From contig CAVNZM010000001.1 in the NCBI GenBank assembly GCA_963693365.1, positions 19,592,001-19,656,000 of the forward strand: a stretch of 64,000 bases of DNA. Reading direction: 5' to 3'. Below, in pieces: positions 45,440-57,948 of this stretch (its first letter is position 1; each line of letters starts with the position of its first letter). This stretch comes from Amoebidium appalachense (taxonomy: Eukaryota > Ichthyosporea). Under the pieces are notes generated by a model. It ran no database searches. It was not told where the DNA came from and was given only the letters and a program-made list of their open reading frames with translations. A program made the translations under genes and the position numbers.

Positions 45440-46478
45440 GGGGAGGGGGGGAGGGAGGGTTGCAATATCTCTCTTTGTGTGTGTGTGTGTCTGTGTGTGT
45501 GCGTGTGTGTATTCGTGTGCGGAAAAGGGAATAGCAGGGATTGTGGGAATCCGTTTGGGATTCATGTATATGAATGTAGTGAATTTAGTGTGTGAGTGTG
45601 TAAAACCCCAGTTGGTCTCTCTCTCTCTCACTCCGAGGCTCACTCTTTCCCGCTCTTCACACACACACACACTCTCTCAGTCTCTCTTTTCCCCGTCAAC
45701 CGCCTCCCTCTCTCTCTCTCCCCCCCCCCCCCCCCCCCCCCCCCGCGTTTCTCTCCATGGTGTGATTCAGGAGCATTTTGCAGGCGCATGCGTAGAGGGG
45801 AAAGAAGGTAAATGGGCCATGTATTGTGCTAAGTGTATAAAATGCATTAGTCCTTATTACAGAAAAGAGAGCAACAAAGAGAAAGCATGCATTGGAGGAA
45901 GAGGAGTGGGTGGATAGGGGGGAGGGGGGAGGGGGGGCACACATGAGGCCATGTGAGGCATCCAAAAAACGCACGTGCGCAGTGCGGGGGAGAGGGGGGG
46001 GGGGGGATATTGCTTGTCTGAGGTGCGCAGTGAATTCCCTTAAGTTTAATCTGTCTATTTGTGCAGGTAGCGAATCTACCCCTCATGGGCTCTCAAAAAT
46101 CTGCCGGGGGGATAGTGACTGGGGGATACACACTCATGTCCATGGCGTTGACGGCATCATATATGTCCTTGGCCACGGCAACATTGCCATCTTTGAGGTA
46201 TGTGTCCACCGCCATAATCAGCAGGGGCTGCAAACAGGTAAGTGGATTTAGTTATGAGCACTAGAGCATGGCTGGTTCATGCAGGGCAGGGGTGTGAGAA
46301 ATGGTAATGTCTTTCACATACGAAATGAAAAGGGGGGAAAGGGGCAGGGGGGGGGGGGGGGGGGAGGCACGCATGGCACGCATGTATGAGACGGTTGGTT
46401 TTATGCAAGTGGCCACATCCAAAAACAAAAACCAATAAAATAAAAAGGTGGGGAAAAAGTGCAGGCAAAAGCCACCGG

Positions 46479-46515
<37 letters not shown>

Positions 46516-46766
46516 GACAGAGATACAACTCCCGTTGGCTGTAATACCACGGTTTAGCAAGAAAAGCCACGAACACCCGTTAACACAGCTCAGGATACCG
46601 ATGGGAAATAGCAACCCATTCCATACGTTGCATGTGAGAACCACATTCCTCCCACACATACAACCTTTTCATATCACCCCCTCCCTCCTCCCCCCCCCCC
46701 CCCCCCCCCCCCCCCATAACACACGTACACACGCACACACACGCACACACACACACACACGCACAC

Positions 46767-46808
<42 letters not shown>

Positions 46809-48222
46809 CCACCACTACACCCCCTTGTATACCTTGAACACGTGGATGTGTGGCTCGGATGTAGCTATGGCCAACCCCACCCTCCTGCCGTTAGCACTGG
46901 GGGGGGCCACCACCCTCCCCAGCACACAAAGCATGTCCTCACGTCGCCCACGCACCCCTGAATGAGTGTGATTTGATAAGGGAGAAGACGGAGAAAATTT
47001 GCCGAATACTCACAGTGAAGCAGTGATGGGATCTCAGCAACTGATGTGGCAAGTTGGGTATCCATATGTGGGTATGTATGTGCATGTATGTGAGTATGTG
47101 TGTGGGTATGTATGTGTATGTATGTGAGTATGTGTGTGGGTATGTATGTGCATGTATGTGAGTACGTGTGTAGATATGTATGTGTATGTATGTGAGTATG
47201 TGAGTGGTATGTATGTGTATGTATGTGAGTACGTGTGTAGATATCTATGTGTATGTATGTGAGTATGTGAGTGGTATGTATGTCATGGCAATGTGGCTAT
47301 GTATGTGGGTATATAGTGGGTGTGCATTTAAAGTCCATGTCCTTGCTGTCTGCAATAATCAACAGGTTTTACAAAGCAGACAAAATAAACAGCCAGGGTT
47401 TCTTGGGCCCACACAACCAATCGTACAAGGGAAGTGGTGTAGTGAGGTGTAGGGCAGACCTACTGCCGGTGCTGTCTATTCGGTCGTTGAGCCGTGCACT
47501 CTGCTCCTGGAACAGCCTCTCTGCATCCACACTCTCAAACATGAACCCTGCACACATAGGTCAGTCAGTGAATCGTATTTGCTTAGTCTCATATTTCAAT
47601 CTGAGTGGATGGGAAAGTTCAACAGCTCATTGGGGCGGGACCGGATGAAAGGGGGTAGGGCAGGAAGAATCGTTACATATACGCCACCACCATATGCATT
47701 CACATATGCATGATTCAACAAGGAGGGAGCGCCCAGGGGGTAGGGGTGGGGTTTGGGGGGGGGGGGGGGGGGGGGGGGGAGGGGGGGGAGGAGACACCCA
47801 CCATAAGCATTGCTGCCCACAATGGCACACCAAAACAGGTCTCTGGGGTTGCCGTAGCGGATTGGACCCCCCTCAGGCAAACTGCAGCAGTGCAAGCAGG
47901 GAGTCATAGGTGTCCTTCCCTTGCAACTGACCCTTCCTTCCTAATACACGAACACACTGAAAACAAGACGGCAGGGGAGAAAAAAAAAAGAGGGATGCCA
48001 TTCTTGCCAACCCCAGCCAGGTCCATTCACATGTGTAGAACACAAAACCAAGCCAAAGTGAAGTAACAAAGTGTCCAATGTGGAGCTGCCTTCCCCCACA
48101 CGTGCAACCACACAGACACAGAGCCCAACCAGCCCCTACTCCCCTCCCAGCCCAGCCACCAGCCCGCTAGCGCTGCCCAACACATCCAGAAGCGCGCGTG
48201 GGCACACACACACACAAACACA

Positions 48223-48253
<31 letters not shown>

Positions 48254-48756
48254 GCACACACACACAAACACACACACACGCCTAGGCATATCCATCCGAA
48301 CTTGCCCCCCCCCCCCCCCCCCCTCCCCCCCCTGCCGCCCAGCTCCCCCCTCCCCCCCCCCCCCCCCAACCCACACACACACGTACATGGTAAGCACCAC
48401 GTCGTCCCCGTGGAGCACCAGCAGGCCCTCCTCCACAAACCGTAGTGTCATGTACGTGCCTTCCTCCTCCTCACCGTACGGCACCCACCCTGCACCACAT
48501 TGTCAATTACCCTTGCCCTTGCCCCCCTCCCCCCCACCCGCCCCGCCTTCAACTCACCCTTTTCGCTAGTTCATGTGTGAGAGAAAAGAGCGTAGAAAAT
48601 AAAAAGGAAGCAACAAATAGGACAGCGTGTGATGGGATGGGTATACCACAAACATTATAGGGCACAATTCAAACCGAATCAAACGAGCAGGTCTCATATG
48701 CTTCACAGCCACACCCACGTATTTTCAATACACACCCTCTTCCATTTCATAGCCCC

Positions 48757-48798
<42 letters not shown>

Positions 48799-49576
48799 CC
48801 TCCCCCCTCCTACCTACCTACCACCCACCCACCACCATCGAAATGGCACTCAAAAGGAATAAAATAACGCAAAGAATAGTCTAGGTTACCAGGTTGCACT
48901 CACCATGTTTTAGCATCAGAAAATCCCTGCTCATGCCATTACTCCTTTTTTCTTTCCCATCAGTGTTTTTCTCGTGGTGTGGTAAAATATGGTAACATAA
49001 ACACTATTGCACGGGAGTGCAAAAGTCACCCACCCACTCCACCCCCCCCCCCCCCCCCCCCACCCACCCACCCACCCACCCACCCACCCACCCCCACCCA
49101 CCCACCCACCCACCCACCCACACCCACCTACCCACCCACCCACCCACCCACACCCACCTACCCACCCACCCACCCACCACCCACCCACCCACCCACCCCA
49201 CACACACACCTACCCACCCACCTACCCACCCACCCACCCACCCACCCACCTACCCACCCACCCACCCACCACCCACCCACCCACCCACCCACCCACACCC
49301 ACCTACCCACCCACCCACCCACCCACCCACCACCCACCCACCCACCCACACACACACACACACCTCCTGTTGCATTGTTGAAGGTGTAAACCAGTGCATC
49401 CAGATCTGCCCTGGATCCACCCACGTGTGAGTAGGAAGCTACGGCCTTATAGGCAATGTCCTTGAGTGAACATCCAGCATGCAACTGCAGCAATACCTCG
49501 AACGGTTATAGCACATGTGCACAATTTAGCCTGCATGTAATCTTGTTAATCTGATTATCTAAAATGGGCACAGAAC

Positions 49577-49611
<35 letters not shown>

Positions 49612-50363
49612 CCCTCCCCAAGAAAAAAAAAAAAAAAAAAAAAAAAAACTAGCCTCCTCCTCTCCCCACTTGTCCCTCCTGGGTCACTTAAACCTCCCCC
49701 TCCCCCTCTTCCCCCCTCCCCCCCCCCCCTCCCTATCCCTCCCCCTCCGTCATCCACCCACCCACCCACCCACCCACCCACCCACCCACCCACCCGCCCG
49801 CCCGCCCACCCATCCACCCACACACCCACCCACACACACACACACGCCGCGCGAACCTCAACCATACAAATGGCCAACTCAGACACTCATTCAAACCACC
49901 TCCTTTCATCCCAGTTGCCTAACCAATCACCCAAACATCAGTGTTACACTTAGATTCCACATGCTCGTTACACATACACACCCTGACACATACAGCCAAA
50001 CACCCACCCCTCGGTGGTGCCCACTCTTGACATTCGAAACATGTCTGCAGGTACCTGTTGGTTGTATGTTTGTTTAGAGGGAACGACCAACAACATGAAC
50101 ACAGGACGGGTGGGCGGGGGGGGGGGGAGGGGGGTGATAGTCTTATATAAGCCATATACCTGATGTTTAGCGTAGGCTGGGTTGAATGACTACGCAAATA
50201 AACGACTGTCGTCCATATGAAAGATACATCATGGAATAGGATGATGTTTGGTTATTGCCCACGGCACACAAAAAGCAAAGCATCATATGCGCATATCTGG
50301 TGACCCCAGATATCACCAACCTTTATAAGTGCCTGTGTGGGAGACTAAAATGGGGATGATGAA

Positions 50364-50394
<31 letters not shown>

Positions 50395-51580
50395 TGATGA
50401 TGGTAAACCCGTGAACAGGCATGGTGTCCGATATATTTAGTGCATGAGCATGCCCTATTCTAATCCACAATTAGATTATGTCTCTCATAATGAGCTTATA
50501 TCTCTCTTAATGACTGTCCTATTTGCTTCCTCACAACCTCTCAGATTGTCACTCTTTCACCTCCCTCCTTCCCCCCCCCTCCCCCCTTCTTCCAGGAAAA
50601 AAAAAAAGATGGGGGGGGGGGGGGAGGGGGAGGGAGAATAAAGAGAAACAAACAAAAAAAAGCCCATCTACATTAGTACCAACACCACCACCACCATCAC
50701 CTACCCTTCAAGAGGGCCCCTCCCCCTCCCGCCTCCCCCCCACCCCCCCTCACACAACCACCACCGCCGGTCCACCTCTTTCTTCATGTCAACCCTCCCA
50801 TTATCCCATGCATTAAGTTCGGAGGGTGGAGGATATCCATATTACGTAAGTGGTATGCGTGTTGGTTACTAGCACCCGGAGCAACCCTGCACATACCATG
50901 TTGACCTGGTTGAGAAAAAACACCACCCAGTCATCCAGCCTTCTTTGGCTGGTCTCCGGTATCAGCAGCTCAGACAGCAGCCTGCCAGTTCACGATTAGT
51001 TTCCCAGCCCCCCCCCCCCCCCCTCCCCACACACACACACGCGCGCGTGCGCACACACATACAATACCCCATCCCTTAATCCCCCACCGCCCCTTTTTCC
51101 CTCCACAAAGAACATAGAAGATCCAAAAATGATGATAATACATTCCTAGTAAGTTTTGGAATGAATAAGAGCCCTTGGTGAGAGTTGGGGGGTCGTGTTG
51201 GGTTGGCGGGGTGATGGAATGAGGAACGTTGGGGAAGGGGTGAGGGAAGTGAAGGATGGGGGGACTTAGCGGCACAGTGGATGTTACGTAACTTGATTTG
51301 TAAATGAGCCTCAGGGAGGGGGAGGGAGGGGCGCGGGGGGAGGGGGGGAGAAGAGGGGGTGAGCGGGGTGTGTGTGTGGGCGAGGGGGGGGGAAAGGAGG
51401 GCAGGAAGGGGGTACTCACACGGGATCCACACCGGAGGGATGAGGCCACTCCTCCCTCAGCACGTGGCCTGCTTCTGTGTCATATTCGCTGACAAACACG
51501 TACGCGGCAGTGCCCCCCAGCACGGGCCCAGATCCGCCGCCACCTTGGGGAGAGGGGCCAGGTGCGAGAACGGAAGGCAT
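38618..51580 (-). CDS. DENN-domain protein of the Afi1/SPA type
   Basis: About 22 minus-strand exons encode roughly 715 residues: 51580-51420 (ATG), 50981-50897, 49496-49364, 48489-48387, 47881-47802, 47547-47464, 46957-46833, about 46227-46134, about 45292-45165, 44808-44695, 44337-44228, 43717-43629, 43473-43403, 43055-42979, 42563-42495, 42076-42011, 41566-41480, 40963-40888, 40528-40395, 39797-39675, 38820-38692 and a tentative 12-nt exon 38629-38618. Hallmarks in order: uDENN '[10 protein letters not shown]' and '[10 protein letters not shown]'; 'EPHIHVFK'; cDENN '[20 protein letters not shown]'; '[11 protein letters not shown]' with '[11 protein letters not shown]'; SPA-type '[17 protein letters not shown]' and '[11 protein letters not shown]'; C-terminal '[20 protein letters not shown]' and '[13 protein letters not shown]'. 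DENN proteins act on Rab GTPases; Afi1 docks with Arf3 in polarity (established in yeast). Joins 8/9 and 13/14 do not fit cleanly. Confidence 0.85.
38885..39094. repeat. Two-copy 138-bp tandem duplication
   Basis: The core CACACGGTGTGCTTCCAAGG starts at 38901 and again at 39039, within copies of about 72 bases that differ at only a few sites. Each is preceded by a long (GT)n. It lies in the DENN intron between exons 20 and 21. Confidence 0.9.
41250..41460. repeat. (CA)n followed by (CAGA)n
   Basis: CA repeat with CG interruptions running into about ten CAGA units at 41418-41458, immediately downstream of the exon-17 donor of the DENN gene. Confidence 0.85.
47066..47290. repeat. GTATGT-type tandem repeat
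   Basis: Variants of TATGTATGTG with GAGTATGTG inserts, showing a higher-order period of about 60 bases. It lies in the DENN intron between exons 6 and 7. Confidence 0.8.
49040..49350. repeat. (CCCA)n satellite with ACCTA variants
   Basis: About 300 bases of CCCA units broken periodically by CACCTACCCA. It lies in the DENN intron between exons 3 and 4, next to the exon-3 donor. A shorter related tract is at 49756-49830, in the intron between exons 2 and 3. Confidence 0.9.
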
Positions 51581-52334
51581 CTTGCACACCACACCTGCCG
51601 GTTTCTAACAAACCAAAAGAAAGAAACACCGAGACGGGGTTTTCTATAACCAGCTAAATGGTTATTAGAGCAGGCCGCCTCGCACCTAATCTGGCACCAC
51701 ACGTAACTTAGATCTAAGCCCCCTGTTTCCGAATAGTGTTTGAGAAAAATAGCTACCAAGAAGGCCTTGGTCTGTGGTGTCCTGCTCAACACCATAAACA
51801 CTTGTCTTCTACGTTAGTACTATAGCATATACCTGAAATTTGAAATACAGACACGTAGCGCCTCTGCATGGAAGGAGTGCGAGCATAACATGGGAACATT
51901 GGGGACATGGCTTCTTGAGGTCTCAGACATGTTTCACGGTTCAGCAGCCAAACCTTTGGAAGGCTTGGCATTGGCTTGAAACGCACCACCCGAATTGTGC
52001 AAATGTGGGGTTTAATGCGACTTTGTAATAGTAAAATTAGGGGTTTTACAAAAGTAAATTTTCGGCGCCAACCGCCTCAAATTCCGAAGCCTGTGTAACG
52101 GTCACACATCCGCTTCAAGCCAGACAGCAACAGAAGACCCAGTGTTAAACAGAAGCCTACATAGAGAACCAGGAGTGCCCATTATACTCGAGAACAGGGC
52201 TGACTGTGACTAGGCTTTAAAGCCACAACGCAAGGTGAATTCCCCTCCTTTTCTGTGGTTTTATGCAGAAGTAACGTTCCATCAACAGCAAACAATTATG
52301 TTTGTCCTTGGCTAAGGCTTTTTCCTGTTGCAGG
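51581..52334. promoter_or_regulatory. Intergenic region between divergent genes (possible bidirectional promoter)
   Basis: The DENN start codon (51580, minus) and the SAP-like membrane protein start codon (52335, plus) face away from each other across about 750 bases of repeat-poor sequence. This is one of the few stretches of this length in the window with no microsatellite. The last 30 bases before 52335 look like an intron end (CTAAGG, T-rich, TTGCAG), so a noncoding first exon for the plus gene probably lies here. No TATA box is obvious. Confidence 0.5.
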
Positions 52335-53278
52335 ATGGAAATTGACAAGGTCGCCCACATACTGGGCAAGTCGCTGCCCAAAGTCGACGAAATGGTTCGC
52401 GGCGTGACGGATTCTGTAGCCGAATTCCTTGGCAGCGTCCAGAGCAATTATGTGCCAAAGGCCCAGACCTTTGTTTCGGGTATGTTGTCGTTGTGGGTGG
52501 TGAGGGGGATAAGGGCACTATTTGGGTCAACGTAACAGGTGTGGGAGCATTAGGAGGGGAAAGGAGGTGGTGGGTCTTACAATCGAAGGGTAGATAGAGG
52601 ATAAAGCTATGATTGTAGGCGAGAACGAAGGCTACAGTAGCTTGCGGCAGTTTGGTCAAAAATCTGGTTCGAAAGAAAGGACAGTTGGAAGCACAAAATT
52701 GTGGTAGCTGACAACGAGTACAGAAAACAGTGGTGTGCTCGTTGCGCTGGGCTGCACGGCCGTTACCCTCTACTGGGCACTGTTTTTGATGGAGCCCAAG
52801 CGGGCGGACAGGACCGCCCCGACCCCAGCCAAACCAAGGTGGGTTCAAAGGGTGGCCTGATAGCATCAGCCGTCGATACGTGCAACCCATAGCATATGCC
52901 TGTCCTTCTGCTTGCTCCTGTGGTGCTCTTCAGTGTGCAATAGGGGACTGTCACATGTGATCTATTTCGTTTAAACAGGCACTTACGTGTGACTGCAGTG
53001 TGCCTGCCCGTGCAGCCACCCCTCAGAGGGAGGAACCTAGCCGGGAGAGCACTCCCAGGAGCACAAGGGCGTCGTCCCGGGCCCGTTCTGTCAGTGTGGA
53101 GCCCTCCTCGCGCCCGCCTGCTCCTGCTAACCCGGGTAGGTGCCTGCCTCTGGGCTTGTCCCTTGAGAGTATTTCGTTAGTTTTACTCGGTAATCCGATG
53201 TTGATGACCCTCTCGGCAATAATGCCACGCTCTCGGCAATAATGCCTTCTGTGTCTCCAAACCTGTAGTCTTGTAGAG

Positions 53279-53353
<75 letters not shown>

Positions 53354-53994
53354 GACTGCTATTTGTGCAGGCTTCCCGTCCACGTGCAAAAGGGACCCAC
53401 ACAGACCTGCAAAACACAACACTTACTAATTCTGAACATTTGCAGGGCCTAAGTCCCCGTTGGTCTCAAAGCTGGCTACCACCACTCCACGGGCTCCTGC
53501 CTCTCCAGCTAAGCCCGGCATGACCTTCAGGACTGACTACACTCGGGAGGAGCTCGAAGACATGATTGTGTCAGCAAGGGGGGAGCAACAAGTTGGCATT
53601 AACGACGTGCTAAGAAGTATAACCCCCCTCCCCCCCCCCTCCCCCCGCCCACACACACACACACACACCCGTCCTCCTTTGCTTCATACTTCGTGTTCAT
53701 ACTGCTTCTGTTGTAAGAAAGCAGCTACACGGTTCTTCTAAACAGCGCCCTCTGTATTTTCTTAAACGGCGTAAAGAAAGCTCTCTTTTTGTAGCGCAGT
53801 GTGGGTCTGACATAATCACATATCAGCTGTCTCGTGAATGTTCGAGTTGCAAGAGCACATAGTTGGAGTTGACCCCCTTGCATCCTTAACACTGTCTTCT
53901 CATTCCAGGCCTTGGGCTTCCCTTGGGAACCGACAAGAAGGCAGACAAAATTCAACGCATCCTCGACAGGCAGGCAGCTCTCCAGAACTCATGA
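52335..53994 (+). CDS. Single-pass membrane protein with C-terminal SAP/HeH-like motif
   Basis: Five coding exons, 52335-52479, 52724-52838, 52999-53135, 53446-53616 and 53909-53994 (TGA), give 217 residues with agreeing phases. Residues 1-48 form a helical region ('DKVAHILGKSLPKVDEMVRG'). Residues 51-71 are a clear membrane segment ('GVLVALGCTAVTLYWALFLM'). Residues 75-160 are Pro/Ser/Arg/Thr-rich and look disordered ('RSTRASSRARSVSVEPSS'). Residues 165-213 form two helices separated by 'INDVLRSLGLPLGTDKKAD', like the helix-extended loop-helix of SAP or HeH domains. I do not recognise a named family. By analogy with SAP- or LEM-bearing membrane proteins it could tether nucleic acid or a partner to a membrane (inference). 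The start is set by the acceptor one base before ATG. AATAAA follows at 54125. Confidence 0.75.
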
Positions 53995-54124
53995 AGGCCT
54001 GCGCCTGAGCTCATGCGCCAAGGCCTCCTAAATAGCACTACATGAAGGAGGCCTTGTCACGCGCCCTTTGTTGTTGGTTTTTTTTTACTTTTTACTGTAG
54101 CTTGTCGGTCTTTTTCAGGACCAC

Positions 54125-54130
54125 AATAAA
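54125..54130 (+). promoter_or_regulatory. Poly(A) signal AATAAA
   Basis: Canonical hexamer 131 nt after the stop codon of the SAP-like membrane protein gene, followed by a TG-rich stretch. Position and context fit a real polyadenylation site. Confidence 0.75.
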
Positions 54131-54244
54131 TGGTTTGCTGGCAGCCTGCACTGCTAAGCCAAACACGGTGGCTAACTCCTAACAAACATGTATGGTGTCT
54201 GGAAATGCCGCCTAGAAACGTTTAACTGTGCCCAGTGACGTAGA

Positions 54245-54471
54245 GAGCAAGAGCCAGCCTGTTCTATATACTGTGTACAGCTGTGTGCACAACTATTGTT
54301 TGATCAATTGATCCCCCAAATGCCTACGCCTCGCACCTCGCCACCTCGTGTAGCATGGTGGGAGCAAGAGCCAGCCTGTTCTATATACTGTGGCTAGCTG
54401 TGTGCACAACTATTGTTTGATCAATTGACCCCCCAAATGCCTACGCCTCGCACCTCGCCACCTCGTGTAGC
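54245..54471 (+). repeat. Two-copy tandem repeat, period 117 bp
   Basis: Copies 54245-54354 and 54362-54471 (110 bp each) differ at only about five positions. Both begin GAGCAAGAGCCAGCCTGTTC and end CGCCACCTCGTGTAGC. Confidence 0.95.
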
Positions 54472-55778
54472 TGTTTGACAGCCTTAATGTTCTCGATTGG
54501 TCTTTCAATAATTGCTTTGGTGTCGTCACACCTCAAAGAAGCGTTGGTAGACCGTTTGAAAGGATTGTCGTGCTTCGAGCTCATGAGCTCGGTTCACGGC
54601 TTCTGAACACGGCCTGAACACACGGCCTTGGCGCTGGAGATTAGTGTAACGTCATCGATTTTAGATTCAACTGATCGATCCTGCAACATTCATACATATT
54701 CTATGGCATTTTCTACTAATGGCCGCTCACAGTGCTGTCACCTACTGAGGTGACTCGTATTTTTCCTTACACATACAGCGAACGGGACCGTAGAGCCGCC
54801 GCGAGAGAAAGCATGCACGCGGTCGCGAGTGGGTTTGAGGCGAACGTGAAGTTCAAAGCAGCCCAGGCACCGTCAGTACGTGCCAGCTCACAGTGCCAGC
54901 TCTAAAAACTCCTCATCTACCTCATGATCACATGTAGCCTTATGAGATCTGCGTCTATATATAGTAGCTAGCCAGGCCGAGCATCCTGAGTCGCTGCACT
55001 ATATATACCAGCGAGAAATGAGAGTGCACGGGTCAAAGACAATTGTGTTTGTTGGTGAGGTTTGAGTACTACTGCTTGTGTCGTTAATGCCAGCCTTTTC
55101 CTTCTCTTCCCTCTCATGAGCGCACGTTGTTTGGTTTTTTCTCGCGCTAGCTAGCGTGTATGCTACCACACCGTGGTTTCTCGATTTTCGCAGTGCCCAT
55201 ATGCAGGCTGCAATCTCGCTCAGCATTTGCTGCATTAGATGTCAAAGTCGTGCTAGGCTTCTTCAAATTCTGAGAGGCAACCCGCCTCCCCCCCCCTCCC
55301 CCTCCTCCCCCCACTGTATCTCTCTTTCCTCTCTTGCCCCCACACTTATTCTCCTTTTCTAATTCACTGCTCTCGTCCCGTGTCACACTCACACATACCG
55401 TACAACTCTCACGCCGTCCCCTGCTCCCTCCCTCCCACTCCCCTCTTTTCTCCGCCCGTCCCGGCCTCTCTCGCTTCCCCTCCCCCCACCCCCCTACCCC
55501 CCCACCCCCCCACCCCCCCCGTCCCCCGCCCCTCAATATATACTATCATGATGGCCTATCATGGAATATATACCTCCCTCCTGTTCCCCTGTTCTTTCTT
55601 TCTTCCTCCAGGCTCTGAGTCTGTCAATGCAGAAACCCTCCTGCAAAGAAATTCGTATACTAGTATTCAAACCCCCCTCCCCCCCCCCGCCTTGCCCTCC
55701 CTCCTCTAAAGCTTCCCTTGCCTCCCTCCCTCGGCCTATACTCTCGATCGACATCTGTCCCCTCATTCCTCAGCCGGA

Positions 55779-55881
<103 letters not shown>

Positions 55882-56233
55882 CCCCCCCCCACACACACAC
55901 TCTCCCTCCCTCTTCCGTCTCTCTCGCCACCCCTCCCTCCCAAACCTTTGTGCCCTTCTCTCTCCTCTCTCCTCCGCTTTCTGTCTCTCTATCTCCCTCC
56001 TCCTATGCCTCTTCGGGGGCCCCCCAGGTCCTGTGTCTGTTGACGCAAGCAACCCCGCAAAAAAGCTCAACTCGAAGTTCCCTCCCCTCCCCCCCCCCCC
56101 CCCCCCCCCCCCTCCCTCCTCCTCCTCCCCTCTCCCCTGCCTCCCACCCTCCCTCAGCCTTCCTCACTCTCTCCCTCCCTCGGCCTTCATCCCTCCTTCC
56201 TTTTTCCTCACACATCCGCACTCTCGCCAACGG

Positions 56234-56236
<3 letters not shown>

Positions 56237-56311
<75 letters not shown>
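56237..56311. repeat. (CT)n microsatellite
   Basis: About 37 CT dinucleotides with one TTT interruption, followed by a C-run. Confidence 0.9.
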
Positions 56312-56314
<3 letters not shown>

Positions 56315-57246
56315 CCCCCCCCCCCCCCTCTCCATCTCTTGCTCTTGCCCTCGCTCCCCTCCCTCCGCGTCACCGCTCTCTCGTGCGCCCCCCCCCCCCC
56401 CCCCCCCTCCCCCCCTCCCTCCCCCTCCCCTCCTCCGCTATGGTTGGCACAGACGGCCCAGTGTATACACTTCTGTGCTTTAGTGCTGCTGTTGTTTTGG
56501 ACTGGCGCACTAAGTCATCAGCCGGACCACATGAAGGATGCATAGGTTCGAATTCCGCCCTGAAGTTTCGTTAAACAACTTTGATACATTAAGGTAACTT
56601 ACGCTCACATTGTTTGGCACAATATTTTCAAAGGCCGCTATAGAAGCGTGTTTGCCTTCGTGACAGCATAGTAAGTTGTGCTTCACACAGCCACGGGTCC
56701 AACTAAAATTGAGAATTCGAAGCTCGCAAGCACGTTCAGAATCAAGCTGGCTGTCTTTCCTTTCAGCGTTTCTCAACTGCAATTCTACATTATTATTGTG
56801 TCTTTTTTTTATTTACGGTCTTTAAAAACAAGCATGCGTCACGGGTGAGTACTACGTAGTAAAGTAAAAGCTTTCAAGTGGGTGACCCGTTTATCATATG
56901 ACAGTCTTCGCCCACGCCCTCAAGATCCACGACACAGCATCTACAATAGGTACAGTTGAATCTTGAAAGTGGCTCACGAATTGACGTTCAGGACCAAGGC
57001 CGTGTGTTCAGAGGGCCGTGGCTCGGTTGCGTAACACCAGAATCTTGCACCCAGCCAAAAGATGATGTAATCACAGCGCATCGCACAGACCTCGCCTCTC
57101 AGTCAGTGTTTAGGTGGCCTTGTGTGTTAGTCTTCACATTGGTTTGTTTATTGTGAGAGTGAGAAAGACACGACCCTGTAGCGTGTATAAGGTTGACGGA
57201 AACTAGGCATAGCCACAGACTGCAGGCAGCTATAACGGCACGAAAC

Positions 57247-57852
57247 ATGGCCAAACCAGATGAGCAACCCACCAGCGAGGCAGCTGGCATCGAGGTTGAG
57301 GTTACAGGCAACACCTTTGAGAATTTCCGCCCCAAGTATGTGGGCCAGTTCGCAGAGCCTAACAAGGGTGGGTCACTCGAGCATTTGCTTTTTGTGCTTC
57401 CGTGTGTGTGTTTGCGGGCGTATGTGTGAAAAGGAGAGGAGAGGGGGGGGGCATGCAAACGCCAGGGGGAACATGTTGAAGGCCAAAGGGAGTGATGCAG
57501 CGTAAGAGGGGTTGGGTAGGTGGGGGGGGAGGGGCTGTGGGGGGGGGGCTGCCTGTGGTGTGTTATCGTTCTCTGCCCGTCCGTGCCTGTGAGGTGTATG
57601 GTTGTATACTTGTTTTGCTTGTGTCTGGACCCCTCGACTATTCGCCTATGTGGTAGTGTTCAAGTAGGTGCTTGTACATCGTGTCGGTACACTTTCTCGT
57701 AGGCTGGAAAGTAAGTAGCCACTTCAATGTGCCGGCAGCGCAAGCTAGATCTAACGGCGTGTGTTCTCCTGTGCTTGCATGTGGCCCTAACTCTGCATGC
57801 GCCCGGCTGTTTCTCTGCGTGTGTATATGGTGTGCTTTTATGGGTATGTGTG

Positions 57853-57948
<96 letters not shown>

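Noticed and set aside
56545-56556. tRNA B-box-like GGTTCGAATTCC
   Set aside because: The flanks do not form a T stem, there is no acceptor stem or proper A box, and no cloverleaf can be drawn.
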